From Papiliotrema nemorosa (lineage: Eukaryota > Basidiomycota > Tremellomycetes > Tremellales > Rhynchogastremaceae), in the NCBI GenBank assembly GCA_032158125.1, contig JASKOT010000037.1:62001-126000 (forward strand): a stretch of DNA of 64,000 nucleotides, written 5' to 3'. The notes under the pieces are model-generated. The model searched no databases. It was not told the DNA's origin and was given only the letters and a program-made list of their open reading frames with translations. Numbering within the stretch: the stretch's first letter is position 1; each line of letters begins with the position of its first letter. The position numbers and the translations under genes were made by a program. Of this stretch, positions 31,014-41,470 are shown piece by piece.

Positions 31014-31870
31014 ACATCTTGCTATTGCATTTTCGGTACCAAAGGGCAGATGGACATTTTGGGAAATCATTACGGGATTCAGGATAGAAAACATCGTCAT
31101 TTACAGTGCACAAGAATGCTTTATAGATCTGGTTTGCATGCAATACACTACAGGCAAGCTGTGACGGGTACTCTGGAGTGCTCGGCGCTAACGCGGTACG
31201 AACGATGCCTTGACAAAGCACAGCTCAGTCTAGGCATGTGCTGTCAAGCTATCCCTGAGGTACTCCGACAAACTTCTCCATCGATAGTAAGTGTGACTGC
31301 TCATAGGTGACTCTGACTCATAGACCGATTCCTCGACCTCCGCAAAGTTGTTTTAATCGCACAGCCTAAACATCCTCGTTTGATCCCCAACCACTCCCGA
31401 CGCGTGAACGAGGAGAGTGGACCGGGGCAAGGACGTTCCGCCCCCCTCCAACACCCGGGGTGTTAGACGAGGACGGGGGTATGATCGAGGCGACCTGTCT
31501 GGCCCACTAGACGGGTCTGGTTGAGCTAAACACATCTGTTTTACGGATGGAGCTCTAGGACGAGGTGGGAATTTGGGGTGCCATGGGTGAAGAAGGCGAT
31601 CAACATCAACCGAAAGTTTGGTGCAGCGAGGGTGGGCGAGGATTATTTTTTGGATGTCTTTTTTTTCTGGACGCCATTTATCCCAAAATCCGAAACGACC
31701 ATTTAGTGAGATTGCTGAGATTTCGAGGTATTCAAAGCATCTTCACTGACACAGACGACGAATCAACTGTGCTCTCAAACGCTCTCTGAGATTCCAGGCA
31801 GGTCTATTATCCCGCTCTCATATCTTTTGTTCATAAAACTTCGTCCGGCCACGAGCCGTGATCGCCCGCC
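31014..31870. other. Intergenic GAL10 / MRP51
   Basis: About 860 bp without a supported gene. It contains a GC-rich block near 31400-31520 with a dyad AACACC-CGG-GGTGTT at 31450-31464, which could bind a dimeric regulator, and a poly-T tract (31647-31667) upstream of MRP51. The gene-side end is pyrimidine-rich. Confidence 0.4.
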
Positions 31871-33166
31871 ATGTCAACTTTCCCTCATCTCCTGAAACGA
31901 ACCCAATTCGCAACCTTTGATCCAGCCATCACCCGAGTCTACGCTTCCACCCCACACTCTTCCCTTCGATATGGCGATTTTGGTCTGAAATACCCCGTCG
32001 CACGTGAAAAGGGACCCCGATATATCAAAGTCACCAAGCTCGACGTCGGACACTTGCTAGGATCCAACTGGCAATCTGCCGAGCCGGAAGCCAGATTCAT
32101 CCAGGCCCACGGTACCGGTAAAACCCCTTGGACATCACACTCCGAGTCGACATCTTATGCATCCCGCTCTCGATCAACATGGCTAGATGACGCGGATCCG
32201 AGTAGATCTTCAGGCGAGTCTTCGACGGAAGAACCGGAATTCATGCGAAATGTCAACTTTATGACACCTCGAGCGTACAGGAGGTACTTGCAAAAGATCC
32301 GACAACATAGAGAATCGTTCTTGAGAGGGAAGATTCAACATCTGATACCGGAAGTTAGGGAGAAATTGGTGGATGAAGAGGAGAGGACATATGTAAACTT
32401 GGCTTCCAAGGGATACATGACGGAATACGATATCAGCGAATATCAAGTGGCCTTGTCGGAGGATACGTTGAAGCAGTCCGCAGGAAGGATCGGAGGACAA
32501 ATCAAATCTGTCCCTCACCGAGCATACGGTGCGGCATACTCCAAACTCCCTGCCATTGCCCCGGAACACAATACCATGTTCTACCACCCCGGACGAGCTT
32601 TAGATCCCGTCACCGCTGGAAGAGTCAGTCCTCGACATGGAGTCAGGAACAGAAACGAGGGCACAAATCGACCATGGGTCGTTTCGCTTGGAGGTGTCAC
32701 GGGAGAGAGTCGAGATGCCAGCGCAAGGGCGACGATTGATGGTGTTTTGCAGACGGGCACCGACTTTACTCGAGAAAACCCGACATCCGGCGAAGGGACG
32801 TACAAGATTAATAAGGCGGTCATCAAAGCTCCACCAAAGGTGCTCAATCTTCGAGGTAAACAGAGGCCGTTGTACAACTTCGATTTTGATATGACTGTTC
32901 AACCTGTCTCTTCGGAATACGTGGCTTCGACTGGTCGAGTAGGAACGAGGGCATACGCAGCAGTGGAGAGACCGCCGATGCCTAGTCTGACGGATTTGGG
33001 ATCTAGGAGGACGAGGGGAGGGTCAGAATCGGTCATGGCGCATCTGAGGAATGCAGAGTCGGCACAGGCAAAGGTGCAGGAGAGGGCGCAGAATAACAAG
33101 GCGATCCAGGAGATCTTGGCCAAGTTGATACAGAGGCCAGCGGCGAGCAAGGGAGGCTCAAAGTAG
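31871..33166 (+). CDS. MRP51: Mitochondrial small-subunit ribosomal protein Mrp51
   Basis: Intronless, 431 aa. The N-terminus (LLKRTQFATFDPAITRVYAS), YGDFGLKYPV, RYIKVTKLDVGHLLG and WQSAEPEARFIQ match the opening of the fungal Mrp51 (bS1m) family. Later parts (FMRNVNFMTPRAYRRYLQKI, FYHPGRALDPVTAGRVSPRH, RPWVVSLGGVTGES) continue the family pattern. The C-terminal ~40 residues form a charged helix (AQAKVQERAQNNKAIQEILA). Mrp51 belongs to the mitochondrial 37S subunit and is linked to recognition of mRNA leaders. There is no classical presequence beyond the basic N-terminus. Confidence 0.85.
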   Translation: MSTFPHLLKRTQFATFDPAITRVYASTPHSSLRYGDFGLKYPVAREKGPRYIKVTKLDVGHLLGSNWQSAEPEARFIQAHGTGKTPWTSHSESTSYASRSRSTWLDDADPSRSSGESSTEEPEFMRNVNFMTPRAYRRYLQKIRQHRESFLRGKIQHLIPEVREKLVDEEERTYVNLASKGYMTEYDISEYQVALSEDTLKQSAGRIGGQIKSVPHRAYGAAYSKLPAIAPEHNTMFYHPGRALDPVTAGRVSPRHGVRNRNEGTNRPWVVSLGGVTGESRDASARATIDGVLQTGTDFTRENPTSGEGTYKINKAVIKAPPKVLNLRGKQRPLYNFDFDMTVQPVSSEYVASTGRVGTRAYAAVERPPMPSLTDLGSRRTRGGSESVMAHLRNAESAQAKVQERAQNNKAIQEILAKLIQRPAASKGGSK

Positions 33167-33877
33167 GGGTAGCATGGCCTACATCATGATGCATGTGGGT
33201 ACCTGATCATACTGAAAACTCAGCTTTAGTAACACCGCTGCGAGCCTCGCCTCCTAGAATCTGCGAAGCTGCCAAGGAAAACCGACTTCCAACTGACAGT
33301 GGCGCGCAGTTCACTCGCAGCCTCGTCACCTTGGGATGATGCCCGACTCGTGTGAGCCCCGACTATATTTGATGCATAGTAGTCATTCGATCTCATGCAC
33401 GCTTGTCTCAACGCTGTGGCGATGAGTCTTGCGGAGCCAGATATCGGCTCAGCCTTGTACAGAAAAGGCCGGTCAATCTCGAATCGTTGCCCCTCCACTC
33501 TGACTCAAAGATTGGGTGGATCTGAACCCGCCCTCGTCTGCGAGACCCGTTCGCTTCTCGAAAGTCGGATCGCCGGAGCTTCTGGCGTGATACTCTGGAC
33601 CTCTGGTGAGAGCAGTATTTGTCAAGGAGACACCATGGCTTTCAGTCACATCACTCGTCGTTGTAACTGTCGGAATCTTGGGATCGAAGATTGCGGAGTG
33701 ATCGCGCAGGCTGGGGTGGGCAGAAATCAATCACTTCCGGAAGCTCCATCAGTCTCTATCATTTGCGCTGCCTTCCAAGATCATTGAAAGCTCCTTGTGC
33801 GGTACACTCTGTCCGCTGCTTTCTAGTGTATCACACAGTCGGAGAGAACTCTTCTCGTCGTTTAAGCGTTGCTATGG
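33167..33877. other. Intergenic MRP51 to LTR copy B
   Basis: About 710 bp. An open frame at 33395-33787 has no coding character that I can support. Nothing else was recognised until the LTR-like element at 33878. Confidence 0.4.
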
Positions 33878-34092
33878 TGTGATGGTGTATTCGATCTAGG
33901 CAGGTTTCCGAGTGAACTGGGTTACTAGTGCCTGCGACTCTGGTAGACGATGTAGATGGAAGTCACTTAAGAGATACAATCTCTGGGGGGTCTAGATACT
34001 ACGGTAACTACTCATATATCCGTAGGTTCTCTTGCTTAGTACTTTGTGGTACTATCCCATGAACCAGTTGATATGTGCCGTGTGTTATGACA
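33878..34092 (+). mobile_element. Solo LTR-like element, copy B
   Basis: 215 bp, TGTGATGG...TATGACA, co-linear with copy A at 22406-22620 and about 85-90% identical by eye, in the same orientation. It keeps the hairpin AGAGAT-ACA-ATCTCT, the block GAACTGGGTTACTAGTGCCT and a TATA-like CATATATCC at 34013-34021. Its immediate flanks (TATGG before, GAACC after) do not match, so no target-site duplication is visible: it may be older, recombined, or copied by another route. The similarity to copy A stops exactly at the CA end. Its last six bases are the start (ATGACA) of the downstream Zn2Cys6 gene. Confidence 0.75.
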
Positions 34093-34130
34093 GAACCCCA
34101 TCACCCCGACCGTCCGCCGTCGAATTCTGA
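34059..34130 (+). other. Upstream ORF inside LTR copy B, overlapping the Zn2Cys6 gene start
   Basis: The first ATG of the element (34059, context ATCCCATGAACC) opens a 23-residue frame that stops at 34128-34130, after the main start at 34087 and in a different frame. The equivalent ATG in copy A (22587) instead stays open into P4. If transcription starts below the TATA-like box, this uORF would dampen translation of the Zn2Cys6 protein. Confidence 0.5.
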
Positions 34131-35238
34131 CGTATCGACGGACACGGCCTCAAGGATGCCCGATGCTTTGGATCTACGCGACTCCAAATCCAGTCATGGA
34201 CGCTCGCGATTGGGTCGCCCACGCAGCCGCAATGGCTGCTTTACATGCAGAAGCAGAAGGGTGAAATGTGATGAGAGCCAACCTGCTTGCACGAATTGCA
34301 CTAAAGGGGGGCGTGATTGCAGTTACATCAAGTCGCCTACAAAGTTCATCAGGTCGAGCGTGCTGGACTTTGATAAGTCTGCTGACGATCCACCTGACTC
34401 TCTTCACGAGTCCAAGGGAGATGAAGCGTTACAACCAGACTGGGATTTGCCAATCCCTGCCACTGTAGGGACAATTCCCGAGATCCAGCTTGACGGTTCA
34501 CCTGCCTTCCCCGCGGCCGATAATTTTTCAGCTTTCGGCAACCAAGATGGACTCTACGCGGAGACTGCACAAACTCGAATGAGGTTGCCAAGCGTCACGT
34601 CGTCATTCAGTATCCAGTCTCAGCTTCCTTTATCGCCAGACAACCCGTATCCTTTGGGAAGCGAATTGGCGTTGGCATGGGAGCAGGGCAGAATCAATGG
34701 TCAGAGTGTCGTGGGCAGCCAGAACTCATCAATCCGGGCATACTCTGAGCACGGCTACTTTAAGTCACCTCGTAAACTCGGTCAACCAGGTGACGATGAG
34801 CTGAATTTTGGGCCTGGAGAACAGCGTTGGGGCGGGTCTCACGCTTTTGGCTACCAGAACACTGCTGAATGGGCGCAAGGAGTGGCCTCGGAGGCCGTTC
34901 ACAATGTACCAGTGGGTACACTGAACACTCTGCCGTCAATCGTGCCACTTTCGAACGAATCCACAGAGCTTGATCTACCGACTGTGAACGATTCCGGAGA
35001 TTTCCTGCACGTGGTTTCACAACCACACGAAGCCCCGACTCATCCTGAAAGTATCGAATGGGGTCCCCATCCAAATGCATGGTCATTCGGGCCCAGTGTT
35101 CCATACGCTGATGCGAGCGGTGCAGCCATTTTGCAACAAGAGGACCAACCGGACGACCAATCTTCGCTGAGCACGGGACAGCTGCCCTTTGACTGGAACG
35201 ATGGTTCACATTTTCGCTCCGGGTGGCCTCAGATGTGA
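34087..35238 (+). CDS. Short Zn2Cys6 transcription factor with LTR-derived start codon
   Basis: Intronless, 383 aa (MTEPHHPDRPPSNSDVSTDT). A basic lead-in (GRSRLGRPRSRNG) precedes CFTCRSRRVKCDESQPACTN and CTKGGRDC at residues ~59-87: C-x2-C-x6-C-x6-C-x2-C-x6-C, a standard N-terminal Zn(II)2Cys6 DNA-binding cluster. The rest is disordered, Ser/Pro/Gln/Asn-rich and acidic, with no helical fungal_trans middle-homology region, so it is a compact activator-like regulator. The ATG at 34087 lies in the last six bases of LTR copy B; an alternative start is the Met at about residue 24 (MPDALDLRD). Target genes are unknown. Confidence 0.8.
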   Translation: MTEPHHPDRPPSNSDVSTDTASRMPDALDLRDSKSSHGRSRLGRPRSRNGCFTCRSRRVKCDESQPACTNCTKGGRDCSYIKSPTKFIRSSVLDFDKSADDPPDSLHESKGDEALQPDWDLPIPATVGTIPEIQLDGSPAFPAADNFSAFGNQDGLYAETAQTRMRLPSVTSSFSIQSQLPLSPDNPYPLGSELALAWEQGRINGQSVVGSQNSSIRAYSEHGYFKSPRKLGQPGDDELNFGPGEQRWGGSHAFGYQNTAEWAQGVASEAVHNVPVGTLNTLPSIVPLSNESTELDLPTVNDSGDFLHVVSQPHEAPTHPESIEWGPHPNAWSFGPSVPYADASGAAILQQEDQPDDQSSLSTGQLPFDWNDGSHFRSGWPQM

Positions 35239-35380
35239 GCTATAATTCCTGAAGACTTGCTCGAGGTCAAGATGTATAGGCATGTAGGGTTGGGATCATA
35301 TTCTGGAAGAGTCATCGAATCGCAGGAGCTGGTGTCGAAATCATATGCATGAGTGGTAGTGCGGAAACCAAAAGTCTAGA

Positions 35381-37692
35381 TCAGATTCGTCCAAAATGGC
35401 GAGACATTTCCCTCAGCACCTCAGCCTCAAGTTGGCCGTTCTCATACTGCCCATCAAACTCCATCTATGTGTTGAATCTAATCGTCAGAATCTTATCGCG
35501 CATCGGATAGGATGAAACGTACACTCCGAGAATTTTGAATGGTGGCGACGTTCCACCAGCTTCACCCTGCAGCTCACATTCGACGAAATGCGATCCTCTT
35601 GAGACTCCTCGATCGATCATTTCCAATCTGAAAAGTCAATCTTTTGCCCAAAGCAGAATTGTGCACGTACGTAGCGATCACATCATCAATCTCGGCGGTA
35701 CCGTACAGATCCTTTCCTCCAGGTTTGTTGTCATCGACCCAGCATTTGACATGACCCAAGGGCTTGTCTGCTGGACTTTGCAAGAAGTAAATTCCGACAT
35801 CTCCAGCTCCGAGCTTCAACGGGATTCGCAATCGAGCGGTCGGTTGCTCAGCGTACCTATGAGATCAGTATGCCGGAGTCCATGCAAGACACAAGTCTGC
35901 TGACCAGTAATGCCTGTCCTCCTTGACTGCGCCCTTTGGCGGGACATACAATTTCCATCCGGAACCATAAAACAAACTTGGTGGGAGAGGGTTGATGAGA
36001 TCGTTTGCGGCGACACAGAAAGGTTCAATCTCCCTGAAATCCTTGACATTTTGCGGTCTGTCGGCTAGCCTAGCTTGTGGTACACGCAGGCCATGGAATT
36101 TGTCGGTTAGCGAGGTTCCGGTCGACTCTCCATCTCCAGACTCTTGACCTGGCATGCCCTTTCTCAACCCAACACCGCCAAGCAAGGAAGGAGTGGAAGA
36201 TGAAAGACCGTCACTGTCGGTACCGAGAGTCAAGGCATCGAAAGAGTGGCCTTGAAGCGTGAGCCAGCCGGAACAGATTTGCGACATCAGATACGATATC
36301 AAGACGTCGGCGATGAGGTCATGTCCATCAGGATTAGCGTGAGTCGCGTCATGGTAGAAGGTTGATCGAGTTTGCTCTGCGTCGTGGAGGTATTGCTCGT
36401 AGATCACTCCCTTGACACTGATTGTGAGCCTGGAATACTTATCCGTATTCGGGGATCACTCACCTGATGTGTGGAACATCGTAGAATTGCGCAACCACAT
36501 TATGAAGCAATTCTGGTCCCGCAAAACCGTGGTTTGCCTGGACTTGGGGACTAAAGTGTCCGAGGACCATGACAGCTGGCATTTCCGGTCTGACCAGGAC
36601 GGACCTCACCAACAGCTCGAAATGGGACAACCATTCCGGGTCGTTCGGATCGGCGGCGTCGAATTCGAGTATCACGAGATCGGTCGAATCAGGCAAGTGA
36701 TGCGATGCACAGTAGGCATAGTACGCCGAGTCGGTTTTGCGCACAGCTCCGTTGGTAAGTTCGTTGGCGGGGTGAGGGAAGACCGAGTTCCACCAGTTGA
36801 AGAGTTTTGAAGGGTAACACTTGTCGCCGATCGGGTCATCTCCTGCGCCCGTGCAAGCCGAGACTGGTTCATCAGCAACTCGCCACTACAGAACGATCGG
36901 AAGAAAAGCCCTTTTATGGAGGAATGGAAAACACTCACTTGATCCACCAAGAATGGAAATGGTGACAGGTGCACCACTCATAGCCTTCTGCAATACCCTC
37001 TGCACTCTTGCCCCTGTACCCGTATGTAGCCTACTTCTCAACAGTTCGAACTGTCCTCTCCTTTCCGCAATGGCATCTCCAGGTCCGAACACTGGACAAA
37101 ACTCGAATGGTGCCGGGTCGAACTGAGAATTGTTGAGGTAATCTCTCGGGATCAATTCGCTAGAGTCTACTGTATGATGATGGTGTCCCGAGTGGTCTGT
37201 ATCAGAGGAAGCTGGTATAAGCACAAGTGACGTGGCTCTGTGGAATGTTGCACATACGCATCAGATATTGCGAGAAGAAGAGGAATGTGAGAACCACCCC
37301 GATGATGGTCCAAGCTCGTTGCGATAAGCCTGACAGTCAGTCGTAATGCCTCTTGCATCCTCGCCAGAATTCAGTCTGATGTAGAATATACACATACCAA
37401 GCTTGACGGTCTTTCCGTATCCGCTCCTCGTCGTCGTGTTCGCATTCCCCACCGGAATACTCATTGGCTGAGACCCTCTCCTCGTCGCCAGACCCAATCC
37501 CAACGCCGTAGCCGAGCTCGTCCCCGCGACTTTCTCATCTGCGTACTCTAATGGGGGTGCATTGCCGTTCGGAGCGTTTTGCGTATCGACATAATCGGCA
37601 GGTGGCATAGTGGGAGAGTAGTGTGAAATAGGCGTATCGGGTTCCGGGGCTGCTTCTCTCGGTGGACTAGGACCGTTTCTCGGTCGTAGCAT
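35381..37692 (-). CDS. Type II membrane SGNH/GDSL-like hydrolase
   Basis: From the ATG at 37692 (MLRPRNGPSPPREAAPEPDT) a ~100-residue Pro/Ala-rich cytosolic tail leads to one membrane helix (AWTIIGVVLTFLFFSQYL), then a His-rich stalk and a lumenal domain. The domain has PVTISILGGS (block I, nucleophile Ser), STDLVILEFDAADPNDPEW, and HDATHANPDGHDLIADVLIS (block V Asp-x2-His), the SGNH hydrolase arrangement. A second C-terminal module (RLRIPLKLGAGDVGIYFLQS, GTAEIDDVIATLEMIDRG, VSRGSHFVECELQGEAGG) ends at ...MSRHFGRI, with introns at about 35650 and 35490 placed by frame. The topology suggests a Golgi or cell-surface esterase or acyltransferase acting on glycans; the substrate is unknown. A similar architecture occurs in other tremellomycetes, to my knowledge. 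Confidence 0.75.
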
Positions 37693-38008
37693 GTTACGTC
37701 GGTCCCAAAGCTCGCTATACGCTACCTGTTGAGCTGACCGATCGAGAACACTGCGAGATTTGTGAAGGGGGGTTGTCGATGCTACAGCAATGGGGTGTGA
37801 ATGGGGGCAAAACGCGTCGAAAGACTGATAGTGGCACAATCCCACGTGGTGTATCACTGTGCACTGTCACTGGTACATTCTTGATACATATCCGCCTATT
37901 CTTGTTCCATCCATGGCTAATCGTAGCATGTTCAAGTCGCAAACATTGATCCTGATTCAAGATAGGAGCCCTCACATTCACCTCCTCGTTGCCTCCAAAT
38001 CATCTCAC
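37693..38008. other. Intergenic SGNH hydrolase / kinase
   Basis: About 315 bp between the hydrolase start and the kinase stop, both minus strand. An ATG at 37857 is in frame with the hydrolase and would add 55 residues, but the downstream ATG fits a natural N-terminus better. Confidence 0.35.
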
Positions 38009-41000
38009 CTAATGGAACAACTTTTTCTTCTTCGGTTCTTCGGGCACCACCTTGATATGCGAATGATTGACTGGTTGTCCTCGCTTCCTGCTACAACATT
38101 CGATGTTCTGCACCCACTCGTCCCCATTGTCCTCTTCGTCCTGACTTACACCAGTCAACTCGACAGGTGGTGCGCTGGCTGATCCTCCACAGTCGGGCGA
38201 TCCACAAGGGCACATCATGTCATCTTTGCCTTGTCCCTTGAGCAGGTCGGACAAGGTACATCGGATGGTGGGCTCGACTGCCAACATGCGCATGAGTGCA
38301 GATCGAGATTCTCGGGGCAAGAGACGGAAGATGGATTCTGCGCCGCCGGATTGGAATGTCCGGTTGGAGGATATCGATGCCGCTCGTTCCCGCTTGAGCT
38401 GTTGCTCGTGCTGGGAAACCGTTTTGGTAGCAGTCTGGGTAGGAGGGAAGAAAGACCCATGAGGCGAAGTAGCGGATCGATTCCGACCAGTAATGGTATT
38501 TGGCGACAGTCGATCAGGTTGTTGCGCCTGAGGTACAGCAATGGTCCCGCTGCGCTGACCATTCCGGTTCGGACTTGTACCCATGTCGTAGTTTTGGAAT
38601 TGGGTATCAGGCACAGAAACAGCAGTGTCACTTCTTCTGGGGAAATATTGATCAGATCGATCTTGGACGCCAGAGGGTGACTCGCGAAGGTGCAGCGTTG
38701 CGATGGAAGGGGCTTTGGCGTCATCATCCGACGAAGTAGCCGTTGAATCGTCAGTAACGCTAGAATCCGCCCGCTGTCGTTCGGGCTCGTCGACTTTTAC
38801 GTTCACTGCAGTTGACGCCTCCGAAGCCGCTGACGGTGCCCGGAAGGGAATGGAGCTGGATCCGTCCGGCAACAGACTGTGTGGTCCGCCGACCTTGTCA
38901 TCCCCATTGATCACCGATGGTGCGGGGGTCTTTGTAGGCTGCTTTTGACACAGATCGGGGTGAGTATTGACATAGAGGCGGTACGACATGTCGGTCTTGT
39001 AGTCGGGGATCTTCCAAGGGAACCGTCGCAAGATCATGCACATGAAGATGATGGCGACCGACCAAACATCGGTTAGTCGAGGGTCGTATTGGTCCTTGTT
39101 CAAGACTTCAGGGGCGAGATACGGGTCGGATCCAACAACGCCTGATGCTGGGATTTGATGTTTACCAGGATAGTGGAAGACAGTTGCAGTTCCGAAATCG
39201 ATTAATTTGACAATGTTGTCGGTCGTCATCACGCAATTGTCCAATTTCAAGTCCCGATGCGCAAGACCCATCTCGTGGAGATAATTGACACCGTCGATGA
39301 TTTGCCGGAAGACACAGTAAATTTCCGGTCGAGCCATTTTACCAGACATCACCACCGAGAACAAATCATACGGCGCGTACTCCATGATCTGGGATCAGTC
39401 GTCAATCACAAGCGCGATAAACCAAATCACTCACCTCGTAGAAATGTCCGTGATCATTGACGATATCCACCGTCTCGATGACATTGATATGTCGCAGTGT
39501 CACACCTACGCAAAACTCGGCGGTAACCTTTCTCTGATACTCCTTCTCGCTCTCCCCTTGCCGTCGAGGCCTGAATTCCTTGACAGCATAGGTGGTGTTA
39601 CCTTGCTTGGTACCTCCCTTGATCAATCTAACCGTGCCACCTGCGCCAGATCCAAGTACCTTGCCCCATTTCCCGTATTTCTTGGACAGGTGCGCATGCG
39701 TCGCTTCGTGAAGAGAGGGATGAGTCAAGGCGACGACGGGGTATGGCACACCAGGATAATCACCTGCATTCTTTGGTGTTGCAATACCAGGGGTGTGCGA
39801 TGGCGAATGCTCGGTCGAAGGGGTAATGTGGTGGTCAATGTCCGTTGTTTGCATGGTAGAAGTCCGACTGGGTGCAGCCGAAGTAACCCGGGATTCCGTG
39901 GGTGTCTTGTTGTACTTCTCCCGCTCTTTCTTAGCCTTCTTCTCTTTGTCGCTGTGATGTCCGAAGAAGCTGGCCAGGGACGAATGAGACTTCTCTCCTT
40001 CTCCATCTCGGTGGTGGTGTCGCATGAACCCGATGAGGTGGGACGAGTGAGCGCCGTGATGCTCCTTCTCATGCTGCGAAGCAGGTGTCGCGGTTCCACC
40101 TGTCGTCGCTCCGCTTCCATGGCTCTGAGCCATAGCCATGTACCCACTCCCGCGTCGCTGTAGACCAGGAGTCGAGACGCCGACCGTGGGAGTACCGGGT
40201 GTTGACGTCGCAGGTGTCTCGTTGAGGTGCTGCTGCATGGCCTGAGTTGCGACCGATTGAGGGTGAATCGGATGACCGCTATCGTGCTTGGGATGTTTGT
40301 CCTTGTCATTGTGGCCGATATGATGGTTCAAAAACCTCCGCAACTCGTGCAATCTCCCATTATGCTGTTTAGGGTGTCTCGTTGCATTGGGTGAGCCGTG
40401 AGGGGAAGAGGGGGCAGTCTTCGATCCAATTTTGCTACTTGGATCCGCATTGGCGGGGGTAAATGACAGACCAGAGGGGATATTGGGCCGCTTGACCGGG
40501 GCGGGTGTCGCAGCAGGACTTTGTTGGGCAAAAGAGTGCAGCTGCACACCAGCGTGATCACGTCGAGGGGAGGTCGCGCGAGACGAGTCTTTGGAACCAT
40601 TGTTGGGCTGCAACTCGTCAGAAAGGCACAAAGCGGTGGGAGGAGCAGAGAGGGTGGGACGATCGGGAAACACATCTAGAGCGGTCTGGGATACTAGCCA
40701 TAGGGCGTCGAAGGAGGAGAGGGTGGAATCCTTGTGACGCGGTTTGCGGGACAGAGTAGGGCGTAGCCAGTCTGAACTGGGCATCTTCCTCGCCCTACGT
40801 TCCGGCACGGCTAGACTCATGGTGGTATATGACCAATGAGATTTGTGGTTGTGCAGGTCTCGACGGACACTCCAAGATGGGAAGTGACTGATCGATGGCA
40901 GTGTAGGGAGGGGTTGAGACGGTCCGACGGGTAATGATCCGAAATCGCGCAAATCTAATTCTCCACTTGGCTGATCTAGACCGATGCCCGTGTAGGCGGT

Positions 41001-41470
41001 AAGGAAGGGGAAAGTAGTGGTGACAAAGGATATCGGACGATCCCACGCCTGGTGACCAGAGGTAGAGGTGGATCAAAGATGCCAAGAGATGTAGCAGCCA
41101 GGACAGTCCAGAAACAAACCAGACGTCCGGATGAGAGGGGGAGAGAATATCGGTTACTCACCTCGTCGTGCCATAGACCTCCTCTACTCGGAACTTTTCT
41201 CAACGCACCTCCATCTTGCGCTTCATCCAGATTACTAGTCCTTCTGCTCACCGTCGTGCTTGCCTGTGGACTTTCATTGGGAGTGGTGCCTTCTTCAGGG
41301 GTATGTTCCGCGGTATTGCCCGCGATGGGGGTCAGATGTTGTGGAGAGGGCAGTCCATCATGAGCCGTGTACATCTCTTTTCCATTCTCCGTGACAAACG
41401 ACAGACGTCGTCGATTGCCGTCGGCGAAGCTGAATGAGGAGATGGGTACAGCCGGGGAAGATGATAACAT
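38009..41470 (-). CDS. NPR1/HRK1-type fungal Ser/Thr protein kinase
   Basis: Three exons, ~1,070 aa. Exon 1 (41470-41162, [19 protein letters not shown] ... GGLWHDE) has a GTGAGT donor and joins in phase to [20 protein letters not shown] at 40970 over ~190 nt. A ~550-residue disordered, Ser/Pro/His-rich region precedes the kinase domain: [16 protein letters not shown] (Gly loop), TTYAVKEF (Lys), [13 protein letters not shown] (catalytic loop), [11 protein letters not shown] and [11 protein letters not shown] long Ser/Thr-rich insert separates most of the domain from its last helices ([20 protein letters not shown]). The tail has clustered Cys ([21 protein letters not shown]) and a basic end. 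This matches the fungal-specific NPR/HAL5/HRK family, which controls nutrient and ion transporters and stress responses. Confidence 0.88.

Noticed and set aside
33395..33787. A 130-codon open frame upstream of LTR copy B
   Set aside because: No domain, no splice support and erratic composition; an overlapping minus-strand frame is equally open.
17567..35238. A mating-type (MAT) locus
   Set aside because: No homeodomain, pheromone, pheromone receptor or STE genes are present; the regulators are all cysteine-cluster proteins.
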